Below, piece after piece: positions 44,400-52,494 of a stretch of 64,000 bases of DNA. Where the stretch lies: the NCBI RefSeq assembly GCF_030063335.1, contig NZ_JASISW010000013.1:1-64000 (forward strand), in the 5' to 3' direction. Made by a program: the position numbers and the translations under genes. The notes beneath the pieces are model-generated. The model made no database searches. It worked only from the letters and a program-made list of their open reading frames with translations, and was not told the origin of the DNA. Every line of letters begins with the position of its first letter. Position 1 is the stretch's first letter. Source of the DNA: Rhodococcus sp. G-MC3 (lineage in GTDB: Bacteria; Actinomycetota; Actinomycetes; Mycobacteriales; Mycobacteriaceae).

Positions 44400-44902
44400 C
44401 CACAATGCAACTCTCGGCGCGCGAGATCGCAGCCAGCGTCATGGACCCCGAAATGCCGTTGTTGACCCTCGATGACCTTGGCGTTCTGCGCGAGGTCGAG
44501 GTAGGCGAGAACGGCAGCGTGCGCGTCACCATCACCCCGACGTACTCGGGATGCCCGGCCATGGCCACGATGCGCGACGACATCGAGCACAAACTTCGCG
44601 ACGGTGGCTACGCGGATGTCGAGATCGTCACCAGCCTCAGCCCCGCGTGGAGCACCGACTGGATCTCTGAGGATGGTCTCCGAAAGCTTCGCGAGACGGG
44701 CTACTCGACACCGGGACCGGCTCCCGCCCGCGCTTCGGGACCGGTTCCGTTGACGCTGACGATCAAGCCGCGCGTCATCGACTGCCCGCAGTGCGGCTCC
44801 GGGAACACCAGGCTGACGTCGGAATTCGGCGCAACGCTCTGCAAGGCGCAGTACCGCTGCGACGACTGCCTCGAACCCTTCGACCACGTGAAAGAAATCT
44901 GA
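44396..44902 (+). CDS. paaD: Phenylacetyl-CoA epoxidase maturation protein PaaD
   Basis: 168 residues from GTG 44396 (ATG 44405 possible). MIP18/SufT-like domain with MDPEMPLLTLDDLGVLR and PTYSGCPAMATM, then a C-terminal cysteine-rich zinc-ribbon-like tail (CPQCGS, CDDC). Needed for maturation of the iron centre rather than catalysis. Confidence 0.93.
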   Translation: MTTMQLSAREIAASVMDPEMPLLTLDDLGVLREVEVGENGSVRVTITPTYSGCPAMATMRDDIEHKLRDGGYADVEIVTSLSPAWSTDWISEDGLRKLRETGYSTPGPAPARASGPVPLTLTIKPRVIDCPQCGSGNTRLTSEFGATLCKAQYRCDDCLEPFDHVKEI

Positions 44903-45996
44903 TGACCGTCACCGACGAACCTGTCGTCACCTCGAACCGCAACAAGGCTTTTCACACGTTGACCGTCGCCGACGTCGAATCACTGTGCGACGATGCCGTT
45001 GCCGTCACGTTCGACGTTCCCGGCGACCTGCAGGGCGAATTCGACTTCCTCCCTGGCCAATCGCTGATGCTCAGCCGCACCGTCGACGGCGTCGAACATC
45101 GCCGTTCGTACTCGATCTGCGCTGCAGCAGGCACACGGCCACGCGTCGGCGTTCGCGAGGTCACCGACGGCTTGTTCTCCTCGTGGCTCGTGCACGAGGT
45201 CAAAGCGGGCGACAAGATCGACGTGCAGGGACCGAGCGGGAACTTCTATGCCGACCCGGCCGCCGGCGGGCGACATGTACTCATTGCAGCCGGCTCCGGT
45301 ATCACCCCGATGCTATCCATCGCTGGCTCAGTACTGGCCAACCCCGACGCCGAAGTTGTGCTGCTGTACGGCAACCGACGTACCAGGTCGGTCATGTTCG
45401 CCGAGGAAATTGCCGATCTGAAAGATCAGTACGGCTCCCGCTTCGACGTCATCCACGTTCTCTCCCGCGAACCCCGCGAGGTCGAATTGTTCAGCGGCCG
45501 CCTCGACGCGGAGCGCCTGAAGAACATCCTCGACACGGTCGTCCCGACGCCGGACATCGATCACTTCTGGTTGTGCGGTCCGTTCGGGATGGTCAACGAC
45601 GCGCAGGATGTGCTCGCCGGTCTCGGCGTCGAGAAGTCGCAGATTCACCACGAGCTCTTCTACGTCGACGACGTACCGCCGCCGCAAGAGAAGCACCGCG
45701 AGCCCGGCGTCACCGGCCCGAGCAGCGAGGTCACCATCACCCTCGACGGGCGCACGGTGACGGGAACGCTTCCCCAGGACGAGTCGATCCTCGACTCCGC
45801 AGAGCAACTGCGCTCCGACCTTCCCTTCGCCTGCAAGGGCGGCGTCTGCGGTACGTGCCGCGCCAAGGTCACTCTCGGTGACGTGGACATGCGTCGCAAT
45901 TACGCGCTCGAAGACAACGAGGTCGCCGCCGGCTTCGTCCTGACCTGCCAGACCTTCCCCGTCAGCGACAACGTCACCGTCGACTACGACGCCTAA
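44902..45996 (+). CDS. paaE: Phenylacetyl-CoA epoxidase reductase PaaE
   Basis: 364 residues; ATG 44902 shares one base with the paaD stop. Ferredoxin-NADP reductase part with RRSYSICAAAG (FAD) and GSGITPMLSI (NADPH), then a C-terminal 2Fe-2S ferredoxin domain with CKGGVCGTCRAKV and a fourth Cys in LTCQTFP. Passes electrons from NADPH to PaaA. Confidence 0.95.
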   Translation: MTVTDEPVVTSNRNKAFHTLTVADVESLCDDAVAVTFDVPGDLQGEFDFLPGQSLMLSRTVDGVEHRRSYSICAAAGTRPRVGVREVTDGLFSSWLVHEVKAGDKIDVQGPSGNFYADPAAGGRHVLIAAGSGITPMLSIAGSVLANPDAEVVLLYGNRRTRSVMFAEEIADLKDQYGSRFDVIHVLSREPREVELFSGRLDAERLKNILDTVVPTPDIDHFWLCGPFGMVNDAQDVLAGLGVEKSQIHHELFYVDDVPPPQEKHREPGVTGPSSEVTITLDGRTVTGTLPQDESILDSAEQLRSDLPFACKGGVCGTCRAKVTLGDVDMRRNYALEDNEVAAGFVLTCQTFPVSDNVTVDYDA

Positions 45997-46012
45997 TCCC
46001 CCGGAGACTGCC

Positions 46013-47320
46013 ATGACCAGCGTCTTGTCCACCCCCACCGATACACCGGACATCGAGTTCGCCAGCCGCGATCAGATCTCCGCGCTCCAGCTCGCGCGGA
46101 TGCAGTGGTCACTGAAACACGCCTACGACAACGTCCCGCACTACAAAAAAGCGTTCGACGACGCCGGAGTCCATCCGAACGATCTGTTGGACCTCAGCGA
46201 TCTCGCCAAGTTCCCCTTCACCACCAAGGCAGATCTCCGCGCGAACTACCCGTTCAAGATGTTCGCGGTACCGCAGGACCAGGTCTCGCGCATCCACGCG
46301 TCGTCGGGCACCACCGGCCGTCCCACCGTCGTCGGCTACACCGCCAACGACATCAGCAATTGGGCCGATCTGATTGCCCGCAGCCTCCGCGCGGGAGGCG
46401 TGAAGCCGTCGGACAAGGTCCATGTCGCCTATGGCTACGGGCTGTTCACCGGCGGCCTCGGCGCACATTACGGCGCAGAGCGGCTGGGCTGCACCGTCAT
46501 TCCGATGTCCGGCGGCCAGACCGACCGTCAGATCCAACTGATCGAGGACTTCGAACCCGACGCGATCATGGTCACCCCGTCGTACATGCTCACGATCGTC
46601 GACGCGATGCTCGAGAAGGGTATCGATCCCGCGAAGACGTCGCTGAGGACCGGAGTCTTCGGCGCCGAGCCGTGGACCGAGGAGATGCGAAAGGAAATCG
46701 AGAAGACCCTGGCCATGGACGCCGTCGACATCTACGGACTGTCGGAGGTCATGGGACCCGGCGTTGCGATGGAATGCGTCGAAACCAAGGACGGACTCCA
46801 CATCTGGGAGGATCACTTCTACCCGGAGGTCATCGATCCGGTGACCGGCGAGGTTCTACCCGACGGTGAGGAGGGCGAATTGGTCTTCACGTCGCTGTCC
46901 AAGGAAGCGATGCCGATCATTCGGTACCGGACCCGCGACCTGACGCGCCTCTTGCCCGGAACCGCCCGAAGCATGCGGCGTATGCAAAAAGTCACCGGAC
47001 GCACCGACGACATGATCATTCTGCGCGGTGTGAACCTGTTTCCAACTCAGATCGAAGAGCTCATCCTGACGGTTCCCTCGCTCGCACCGCAATTCCAGTG
47101 CGTGCTCGAGCGAGCAGGGCGAATGGATTCACTCACAGTGTTGGTGGAGGCACGTCCCGACGCGCCCCTCGAAGTCCATCCCGTTGCTGCCGCGACGCTG
47201 CGCAAGCTCGTGAAGGATCGCATCGGCGTCAGCGTTCAGGTCGATGTGGTTCCCCCTGCTGCGCTCGAACGTTCCATCGGCAAAGCTCGCCGTCTGATCG
47301 ACAACCGGCCCCAGGCGTGA
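46013..47320 (+). CDS. paaK: Phenylacetate-CoA ligase PaaK
   Basis: 435 residues, 16 nt after paaE. Adenylate-forming enzyme with SSGTTGRPTVVGYT at about 97, EPWTEEMRKEIE, DIYGLSEVMGPGVAMEC, and a C-terminal GRTDDMIILRGVNLFPTQIEE. Activates phenylacetate to phenylacetyl-CoA, the first step and the source of the pathway inducer. Confidence 0.94.
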   Translation: MTSVLSTPTDTPDIEFASRDQISALQLARMQWSLKHAYDNVPHYKKAFDDAGVHPNDLLDLSDLAKFPFTTKADLRANYPFKMFAVPQDQVSRIHASSGTTGRPTVVGYTANDISNWADLIARSLRAGGVKPSDKVHVAYGYGLFTGGLGAHYGAERLGCTVIPMSGGQTDRQIQLIEDFEPDAIMVTPSYMLTIVDAMLEKGIDPAKTSLRTGVFGAEPWTEEMRKEIEKTLAMDAVDIYGLSEVMGPGVAMECVETKDGLHIWEDHFYPEVIDPVTGEVLPDGEEGELVFTSLSKEAMPIIRYRTRDLTRLLPGTARSMRRMQKVTGRTDDMIILRGVNLFPTQIEELILTVPSLAPQFQCVLERAGRMDSLTVLVEARPDAPLEVHPVAAATLRKLVKDRIGVSVQVDVVPPAALERSIGKARRLIDNRPQA

Positions 47321-47327
47321 GGCGCAT

Positions 47328-47380
47328 GTGAGCGAAAGTACGTCCCCCACGACGTATTTCCGCTCACCTGCGCGCAGCGC
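47328..47380 (+). repeat. Composite 3'-end palindromic element after paaK
   Basis: 40-nt unit 47328-47367, GTGAGCGaaAgTACGTC opposed to GACGTAttTCCGCTCAC, then CT and mini-hairpin GCGC-GCA-GCGC (47370-47380). Lies 7 nt after the paaK stop and abuts the stop of the convergent lpd gene. Confidence 0.85.
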
Positions 47381-48721
47381 TTAATGCGAATGCAGCGGCT
47401 TGCCGGCCAGCGCGAGGTGCGCCTCACCGAACGCCTCGGACTGCGTCGGGTGCGCGTGGATCAGATGGGCTACCTCTTCGGGGTAGGCACCCCAGTTGAC
47501 CACCAGTTGCGCTTCACCGATCAGTTCGCCGACGCGTGCGCCGACCATATGGATCCCAACGACTGCGCCCCCGGCTCGCACGAGCTTCACGCCGCCCGCC
47601 GCCCCGAGGATCTGACTCTTGCCGTTGCCCGCGAGATCGTAGACGGTCGAGTCTGCCGAACCATGCTGCCGGGCGGCTTGTGCCTCGGTCAGCCCGACCG
47701 ACGCAATTTCCGGGTTCGAGTAGGTGACACGCGGAATATTGGCGTCCGGAACAGATTTCGGTGCAAGGCCAGCAATCTGCTCGGCCACGAAGATGCCCTG
47801 TTGGAACCCTCGGTGCGCCAGCTGCGGGCCACGAACGATATCTCCGACGGCATAGACGTCGGCGTGGTTGGTCTGCAATACAGAATCCACGGTCACGAAG
47901 CCGCCATCGAGCGAAATTTCCCCGAGATCCTCGGTCCTGGGTCCACGCCCGACGGCTACGAGCAGCACATCCGCGTCGAGGGTCTCCCCCGATTCGAGAG
48001 TCACTGTCACACCGTCCGGGGTTTCCTTCACACCGGTGAACGGGGACGACGTCTTCGCGGTGATCCCGCGCTTCTTGAACGCACGAGTCAGCTGCTTCGA
48101 CGCCCACTCATCCTCGGCCGCAACGAGCCTCGGCAAGGCTTCTACAATGGTGACGTCGGTGCCGAACGATGCCCACACACTGGCGAATTCGATACCGATG
48201 ACGCCTCCACCGAGCACGATTGCCCTTCTCGGGACCGTGTCGAGCGTCAGCGCCTGATCGCTCGTCAGCACCCGAGGCCCGAGCTCGATCCCCGGCAGCA
48301 CCTTCGAGTACGACCCGGTCGCCAGGACCACGGACTTGCCGGTGATCCGCCGGCCGTCGACCTCGACGGTCTTGTCGCCCACGTATCGCCCTGTACCGCT
48401 GACGAATTCGATCTTGTGCGCGGACACCAGACCTTGCAGGCCCTTGTACAGCTTGGCGACGACGCCGTCCTTGTACGCATGGACACCCTGCATGTCGACG
48501 CCGTCGAAGGACGCCTTGATTCCGACCGACGCACTCTCACGGGCGGTATCGGCCACCTCGGCGGCATGGAGAAGCGCCTTCGTTGGAATGCATCCGCGAT
48601 GGAGACAGGTACCGCCGACCTTGTCCTTCTCGATCAGCGTGACGGAGAGCCCCAGCTGAGCGGCGCGGAACGCAGCGGCATATCCGCCCGAACCGCCGCC
48701 CAGGATAACTACATCGTTCAT
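47381..48721 (-). CDS. lpd: Dihydrolipoyl dehydrogenase E3, copy 2
   Basis: 446 residues. VVILGGGSGGYAAAF, redox disulfide GGTCLHRGCIPTK (Cys39, Cys44), IVLGGGVIGIEF, DVYAVGDIV, HAHPTQSEAF at the C-terminus. Clearly paralogous to the copy at 29061 (same HRGC signature and near-identical motif spacing). Last gene of operon 2; overlaps the E2 gene by 4 nt. Confidence 0.92.
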   Translation of the reverse strand: MNDVVILGGGSGGYAAAFRAAQLGLSVTLIEKDKVGGTCLHRGCIPTKALLHAAEVADTARESASVGIKASFDGVDMQGVHAYKDGVVAKLYKGLQGLVSAHKIEFVSGTGRYVGDKTVEVDGRRITGKSVVLATGSYSKVLPGIELGPRVLTSDQALTLDTVPRRAIVLGGGVIGIEFASVWASFGTDVTIVEALPRLVAAEDEWASKQLTRAFKKRGITAKTSSPFTGVKETPDGVTVTLESGETLDADVLLVAVGRGPRTEDLGEISLDGGFVTVDSVLQTNHADVYAVGDIVRGPQLAHRGFQQGIFVAEQIAGLAPKSVPDANIPRVTYSNPEIASVGLTEAQAARQHGSADSTVYDLAGNGKSQILGAAGGVKLVRAGGAVVGIHMVGARVGELIGEAQLVVNWGAYPEEVAHLIHAHPTQSEAFGEAHLALAGKPLHSH

Positions 48722-49950
48722 GACAGCGCCACCAGGTTCAGCGGGTCCGACAGCAACGACGCGATGTCGGACAGGAACCGCGAGCCCTGTTCACCGTCCA
48801 CGAGACGATGATCGAACGAGAGACTCAGCGTGGTCATCGACCGCAGCGCGATCTCACCCTCGAACTCCCACGGCTGGCGGCGAATCGCGCCGAAGCACAG
48901 GATCGCGGCCTCCCCCGGGTTGAGGATCGGGGTTCCCGAATCCACGCCGAAGACACCGACATTGGTGATCGTGATGGTCCCGTCGGCGAGATCCGCCGGC
49001 CCGGTCTTGCCTTCCTTGGCCGTCGCCGTCAGATCCACGAGCGACTGCGCCAGATCCTTGAGACCCAGCTTGTGAGCATCCTTGATGTTCGGCACCATCA
49101 GCCCGCGCGGAGTCGCCGCCGCGATACCGAGGTTGACGTATCCCTTGGTGACAATCTCCTGGTTCTGCTCGTCCCACTCGGAGTTGAGGCTCGGGTTGGA
49201 ACGCAATGCCACCAGCAGCGCCTTCGCAACCAGCGCCAGAGGCGTGAGGCGAACATCGCGGAAGTGCTTGGTACCGCGGAGCTTCTCCAGAAGCTCGACC
49301 GTCGGCGTCACATCGACCGTGATGAACTCGGTGACGTGTGGGGCAGTGAACGCACTCGATACCATTGCCGCCGCGGTGTGCTTGCGGACGCCCTTGATCG
49401 GTGTGCGGGTCTCATCCTTGCCATGAACGAGGGCTACCGGCTCCTCGTCACGAGCCATGTACGACGCGATATCGTCGCGCGTCACCTCGCCGTGGGTACC
49501 GCTGGCAGGCACTTCGGCCAGATCGATGCCCTCTTGACGAGCAACGAACCGAACCGGCGGAGACGCAAGCGGTTTGTCCGACACCGGCTTCACAGTCTCG
49601 GGCGCGGCCGCGCGGCGGTTACCTCGACGACTCGGACCCTCTCCGGCGACGCCGTACCCGACGAGAACGGGAACGCGCTCTTCCTCTTGTACAGGTTCCT
49701 TCAACGGTTCGCTGCCGTCGGCGATGTCGATGATCGCGGTGCCGACCTCGACCGTCGTACCCTCTTGTGCGCGAAGAGCGGTCACGACGCCTGCATACGG
49801 CGAGGGCAGTTCGACCGATGCCTTGGCAGTTTCGACCTCGGCGATCACCTGGTTCAGCTCGATGGTGTCACCGACCTTGACGAGCCAGGTGATCAGTTCG
49901 GCCTCGGTGAGCCCTTCCCCGAGGTCGGGGAGCAGGAAGCTCTTCGTCAT
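48718..49950 (-). CDS. Dihydrolipoamide acyltransferase E2, copy 2
   Basis: 410 residues from ATG 49950. Lipoyl domain with ETAKASVE (Lys43), subunit-binding domain at about 130-170 (VRFVARQEGIDLAEVPASGTHGEVTRDDI), and a catalytic domain ending in FDHRLVDGEQGSRFL. Its linker is short and lacks the APKA repeats of copy 1. Eleven nt after the E1 beta gene. Confidence 0.9.
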   Translation of the reverse strand: MTKSFLLPDLGEGLTEAELITWLVKVGDTIELNQVIAEVETAKASVELPSPYAGVVTALRAQEGTTVEVGTAIIDIADGSEPLKEPVQEEERVPVLVGYGVAGEGPSRRGNRRAAAPETVKPVSDKPLASPPVRFVARQEGIDLAEVPASGTHGEVTRDDIASYMARDEEPVALVHGKDETRTPIKGVRKHTAAAMVSSAFTAPHVTEFITVDVTPTVELLEKLRGTKHFRDVRLTPLALVAKALLVALRSNPSLNSEWDEQNQEIVTKGYVNLGIAAATPRGLMVPNIKDAHKLGLKDLAQSLVDLTATAKEGKTGPADLADGTITITNVGVFGVDSGTPILNPGEAAILCFGAIRRQPWEFEGEIALRSMTTLSLSFDHRLVDGEQGSRFLSDIASLLSDPLNLVALS

Positions 49951-49961
49951 CTGGAATGTTC

Positions 49962-50969
49962 CTATCGGAGATTGAGGGTGCGGTCGACGGCGTCGAGAAT
50001 CCGGTCGGCATCCGGGAGAAAGAACTCCTCCACCTTTGCGGCGGGGTACGGCGTGGAAAAACCGCCGACGCGCTGGATCGGCGCTTCGAGGCTGTAGAAG
50101 CACTGATCTTGCACTCGCGCAGCGATTTCGGCGCCGATTCCCATGAACGTGGCCGCCTCGTGCGTGATGACGAGCCGGCCGGTCTTGCGTACCGAAGCGG
50201 CGATCGTGTCCATATCGAGGGGTGACAGCGAACGCAGGTCGATGATTTCGAGCGAGCGGCCCTCTCCTGCTGCGATATCGGCAGCCTGCAGGGCTGTGGT
50301 GACGAGCGGGCCGTAGGCGACGACGGTGGCGTCCGTACCGTCGCGGACCACCCGCGCCTTGTGTAAGGGGTAGGCGTCGTCGATCGATACGGTGACGTCG
50401 ACCTCGCCCTTCTGCCAGTAGCGACGCTTCGGCTCGAAGAACAGAACCGGATCGTCCGACGCAATGGCCTGACGCAGCATCACGTTGGCGTCGGCGGCGT
50501 TGCTGCAGCTGACAACCCGCAAGCCGGCGGTTTGCGCGAAGTAGCCCTCGGGGGACTCCGAATGATGTTCGACCGCACCGATTCCGCCGCCGTAGGGGAC
50601 GCGGATCGTGATGGGCATCTTGACGTTGCCGCCGGTGCGGTAGTGCAGCTTGGCCACCTGCGAGACGATCTGGTCGAAGGCCGGATAGATGAATCCGTCG
50701 AACTGGATCTCACAGACGGGACGGTAGCCTCGGAACGCGAGACCGACTGCTGTACCGATGATTCCGGACTCGGCCAATGGTGTGTCCACCACACGGTTCG
50801 GTCCGAAATCCTTCTGCAGACCATCGGTGATGCGGAAGACGCCGCCGAGCTTACCGATGTCCTCGCCGAGAAGGATCACCTTCGGGTCGTCTTCCATGGC
50901 GCGTCGAAGACCGGCGTTGAGGGCCTTGCCGAGCGGAAGAGTTGTCGGTGCGGCGAGCGTGGCGGTCAT
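49962..50969 (-). CDS. 2-oxoacid dehydrogenase E1 beta, copy 2
   Basis: 335 residues from ATG 50969, overlapping the E1 alpha stop by 4 nt. VILLGEDIGKLGGVFRITDGL, VVDTPLAESGIIGTAVG, IQFDGFIYPAFDQIVSQ, RVPYGGGIGAVEHHSESPEGYFAQ. Same subtype as copy 1, diverged throughout. Confidence 0.9.
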   Translation of the reverse strand: MTATLAAPTTLPLGKALNAGLRRAMEDDPKVILLGEDIGKLGGVFRITDGLQKDFGPNRVVDTPLAESGIIGTAVGLAFRGYRPVCEIQFDGFIYPAFDQIVSQVAKLHYRTGGNVKMPITIRVPYGGGIGAVEHHSESPEGYFAQTAGLRVVSCSNAADANVMLRQAIASDDPVLFFEPKRRYWQKGEVDVTVSIDDAYPLHKARVVRDGTDATVVAYGPLVTTALQAADIAAGEGRSLEIIDLRSLSPLDMDTIAASVRKTGRLVITHEAATFMGIGAEIAARVQDQCFYSLEAPIQRVGGFSTPYPAAKVEEFFLPDADRILDAVDRTLNLR

Positions 50970-52069
50970 GACAGAGCTCCTTCGAATCCAGCGAGGTAGG
51001 CGGCGTAGTTCTTGCGCTCTTCGTCGATAAGCGGATGCGGATCGGCATAGACGTTGTCGAAGATCGACATCGGACCGGGCTCCACGGTCCCGAGGCAGCC
51101 GCTACGCAGTTGAGCGGCGGTGTCGTCGGCGCGTTCCTTGACGCGAGCGCGGAAGGCGTCGTCCATCGCGCCCTCGTGCTCGAGTAGGAGCGCTATACGA
51201 TCGATCGGGTCCTTGAGCTTCCACTCGTCGTCGAGTGCCGCCGGCCGGTAGCGGCTGGGGTCGTCGGAGGTGGTGTGCGGACCCATCCGGTAGGTGAACG
51301 CCTCGATCAGCATCGGCCCGCTGCCTTCGCGCGCATGTGCCAAAGCCATTCTGGTGGCGGCGAGTACGGCCAGGACGTCGTTTCCGTCGACGCGCAGTGA
51401 CGGAATTCCGAAGCCTCGACCGCGCTCGGCGATGGTGGTGTGCGTCTGGAGCGTCACCGGTTCCGAAATTGCGAACTGGTTGTTCTGGCAGAAGAAGACG
51501 ACCGGTGATGCAAAGCTGGCGGCGAATCCGAATGCTTCGGAAATGTCGCCTTGGCTCGTCGCGCCGTCACCGAAATAGGTGATTACGGCCCCCTCGACCC
51601 CGTCGAACTTCATTCCGAGGCCGTAGCCCGTGGCGTGCAGGGCCTGCGCGCCGACGATGATGGCGGGCGTCGTCATGTTGTATTCGTAGGGGTTCCAGCC
51701 GGATTGGGTCGATCCGCGCCAGAACCGGAGCATTTCGGTGGGATCCACGCCCCGGCAGTAGGCGACGCCGTGTTCGCGATAGCTCGCGAAGACGAAGTCG
51801 TCGCCCTGCAGAGCGCGAGCCGAACCGACCTGCGCTGCCTCCTGGCCGAGCAAGGGAGCCCAGAGCCCCAGCTCGCCCTGACGCTGGAGCGCAGTCGCCT
51901 CGGCGTCGATGCGCCGGACGACGACCAGATCCTCGTAGAGATCTCGCAGCTTCTCGGTGGTGATGTCGGCGACGATGTCGCTGTATTCCGAGGGCTCGGT
52001 GCGGTGGCCGGCGGGGGTGACGATTTGTATGAGTTCTTCGTCGGTGTTCTTCGTGAACGCGGTATCCAT
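50966..52069 (-). CDS. 2-oxoacid dehydrogenase E1 alpha, copy 2
   Basis: 367 residues from ATG 52069, preceded by GGAGG; a longer in-frame start is rejected. Thiamine diphosphate motif GDGATSQGDISEAFGF...NNQFAIS and FTYRMGPHTTSDDPSRYR. First gene of the E1a-E1b-E2-E3 operon 2. Its upstream region carries nested inverted repeats. It could be the branched-chain enzyme proper, with copy 1 specialised, or the reverse. Confidence 0.9.
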   Translation of the reverse strand: MDTAFTKNTDEELIQIVTPAGHRTEPSEYSDIVADITTEKLRDLYEDLVVVRRIDAEATALQRQGELGLWAPLLGQEAAQVGSARALQGDDFVFASYREHGVAYCRGVDPTEMLRFWRGSTQSGWNPYEYNMTTPAIIVGAQALHATGYGLGMKFDGVEGAVITYFGDGATSQGDISEAFGFAASFASPVVFFCQNNQFAISEPVTLQTHTTIAERGRGFGIPSLRVDGNDVLAVLAATRMALAHAREGSGPMLIEAFTYRMGPHTTSDDPSRYRPAALDDEWKLKDPIDRIALLLEHEGAMDDAFRARVKERADDTAAQLRSGCLGTVEPGPMSIFDNVYADPHPLIDEERKNYAAYLAGFEGALS

Positions 52070-52196
52070 GTCGACCTCCGTACAGGTTGCACTGTTACCT
52101 GGAACACAACCAAGAATCATCAGTTGGCGCAATAGTTGTGTTCTAAATTGAGCGATATGCACGTTCTGAGGTAACGGAATCGTGCTTGTTCTGCGC
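52070..52196. promoter_or_regulatory. Control region of the second 2-oxoacid dehydrogenase operon
   Basis: Locally A/T-richer than its surroundings. GAACACAAC (52102-52110) faces GTTGTGTTC (52135-52143), and an outer pair GTTACCT/AGGTAAC lies at about 52094-52100 and 52169-52175. A dimeric or looping regulator could use these; none is encoded next to the operon. Confidence 0.5.
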
Positions 52197-52390
52197 TCAA
52201 TGACTAAGTGCGGGGTCTGCGTCCGGGGTCCGCCCTGCACCCACCCCTCCACGAAGCACGCTGACCAACAGCACCACTGCGCCCACTATCCACAAGCCGG
52301 CTTTCGCATTGCCGGTGGCGTCGACAAGCCATCCCGTGACGTACGGGCGCGGAAGGCCGACATGGGCGAAAGCGACCTGGCTGCTCAGGC
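52197..52390 (-). pseudogene. C-terminal remnant of an MFS transporter
   Basis: The minus-strand frame ending at 52197 encodes about 60 residues resembling the last helices of an MHS/MFS transporter: [15 protein letters not shown] followed by a hydrophobic helix ([15 protein letters not shown]). The rest of the transporter is missing; homology stops next to the composite palindrome at 52388-52440. It is probably what remains after a deletion. Confidence 0.6.
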
Positions 52391-52440
52391 CTCCGGGCAC
52401 GTGCGTGGAAATACGTCCCAGGGGACGTATTTCCACGCAC
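52388..52440 (-). repeat. Composite palindromic element, perfect 19-bp copy
   Basis: 40-nt unit 52401-52440: a perfect 19-bp inverted repeat (outer GTGCGTGGAAATACGTCCC) around a 2-nt centre. On the minus sense GT and a weaker mini-hairpin GCCC-GGA-GGCC (52398-52388, one mismatch) follow. No intact gene ends beside it; an MFS remnant lies on the same strand beyond it. Confidence 0.85.
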
Positions 52441-52494
52441 ATCCAGGCGAACGTAGCGTCGCACCTACAGCCACACACCGACGGAGGATTCAGC

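Noticed and set aside
52309..52494. Extended N-terminus for prpD
   Set aside because: It would run through the palindromic repeat and lacks a ribosome binding site; GTG 52495 has GGAGGA and begins a PrpD-like sequence.
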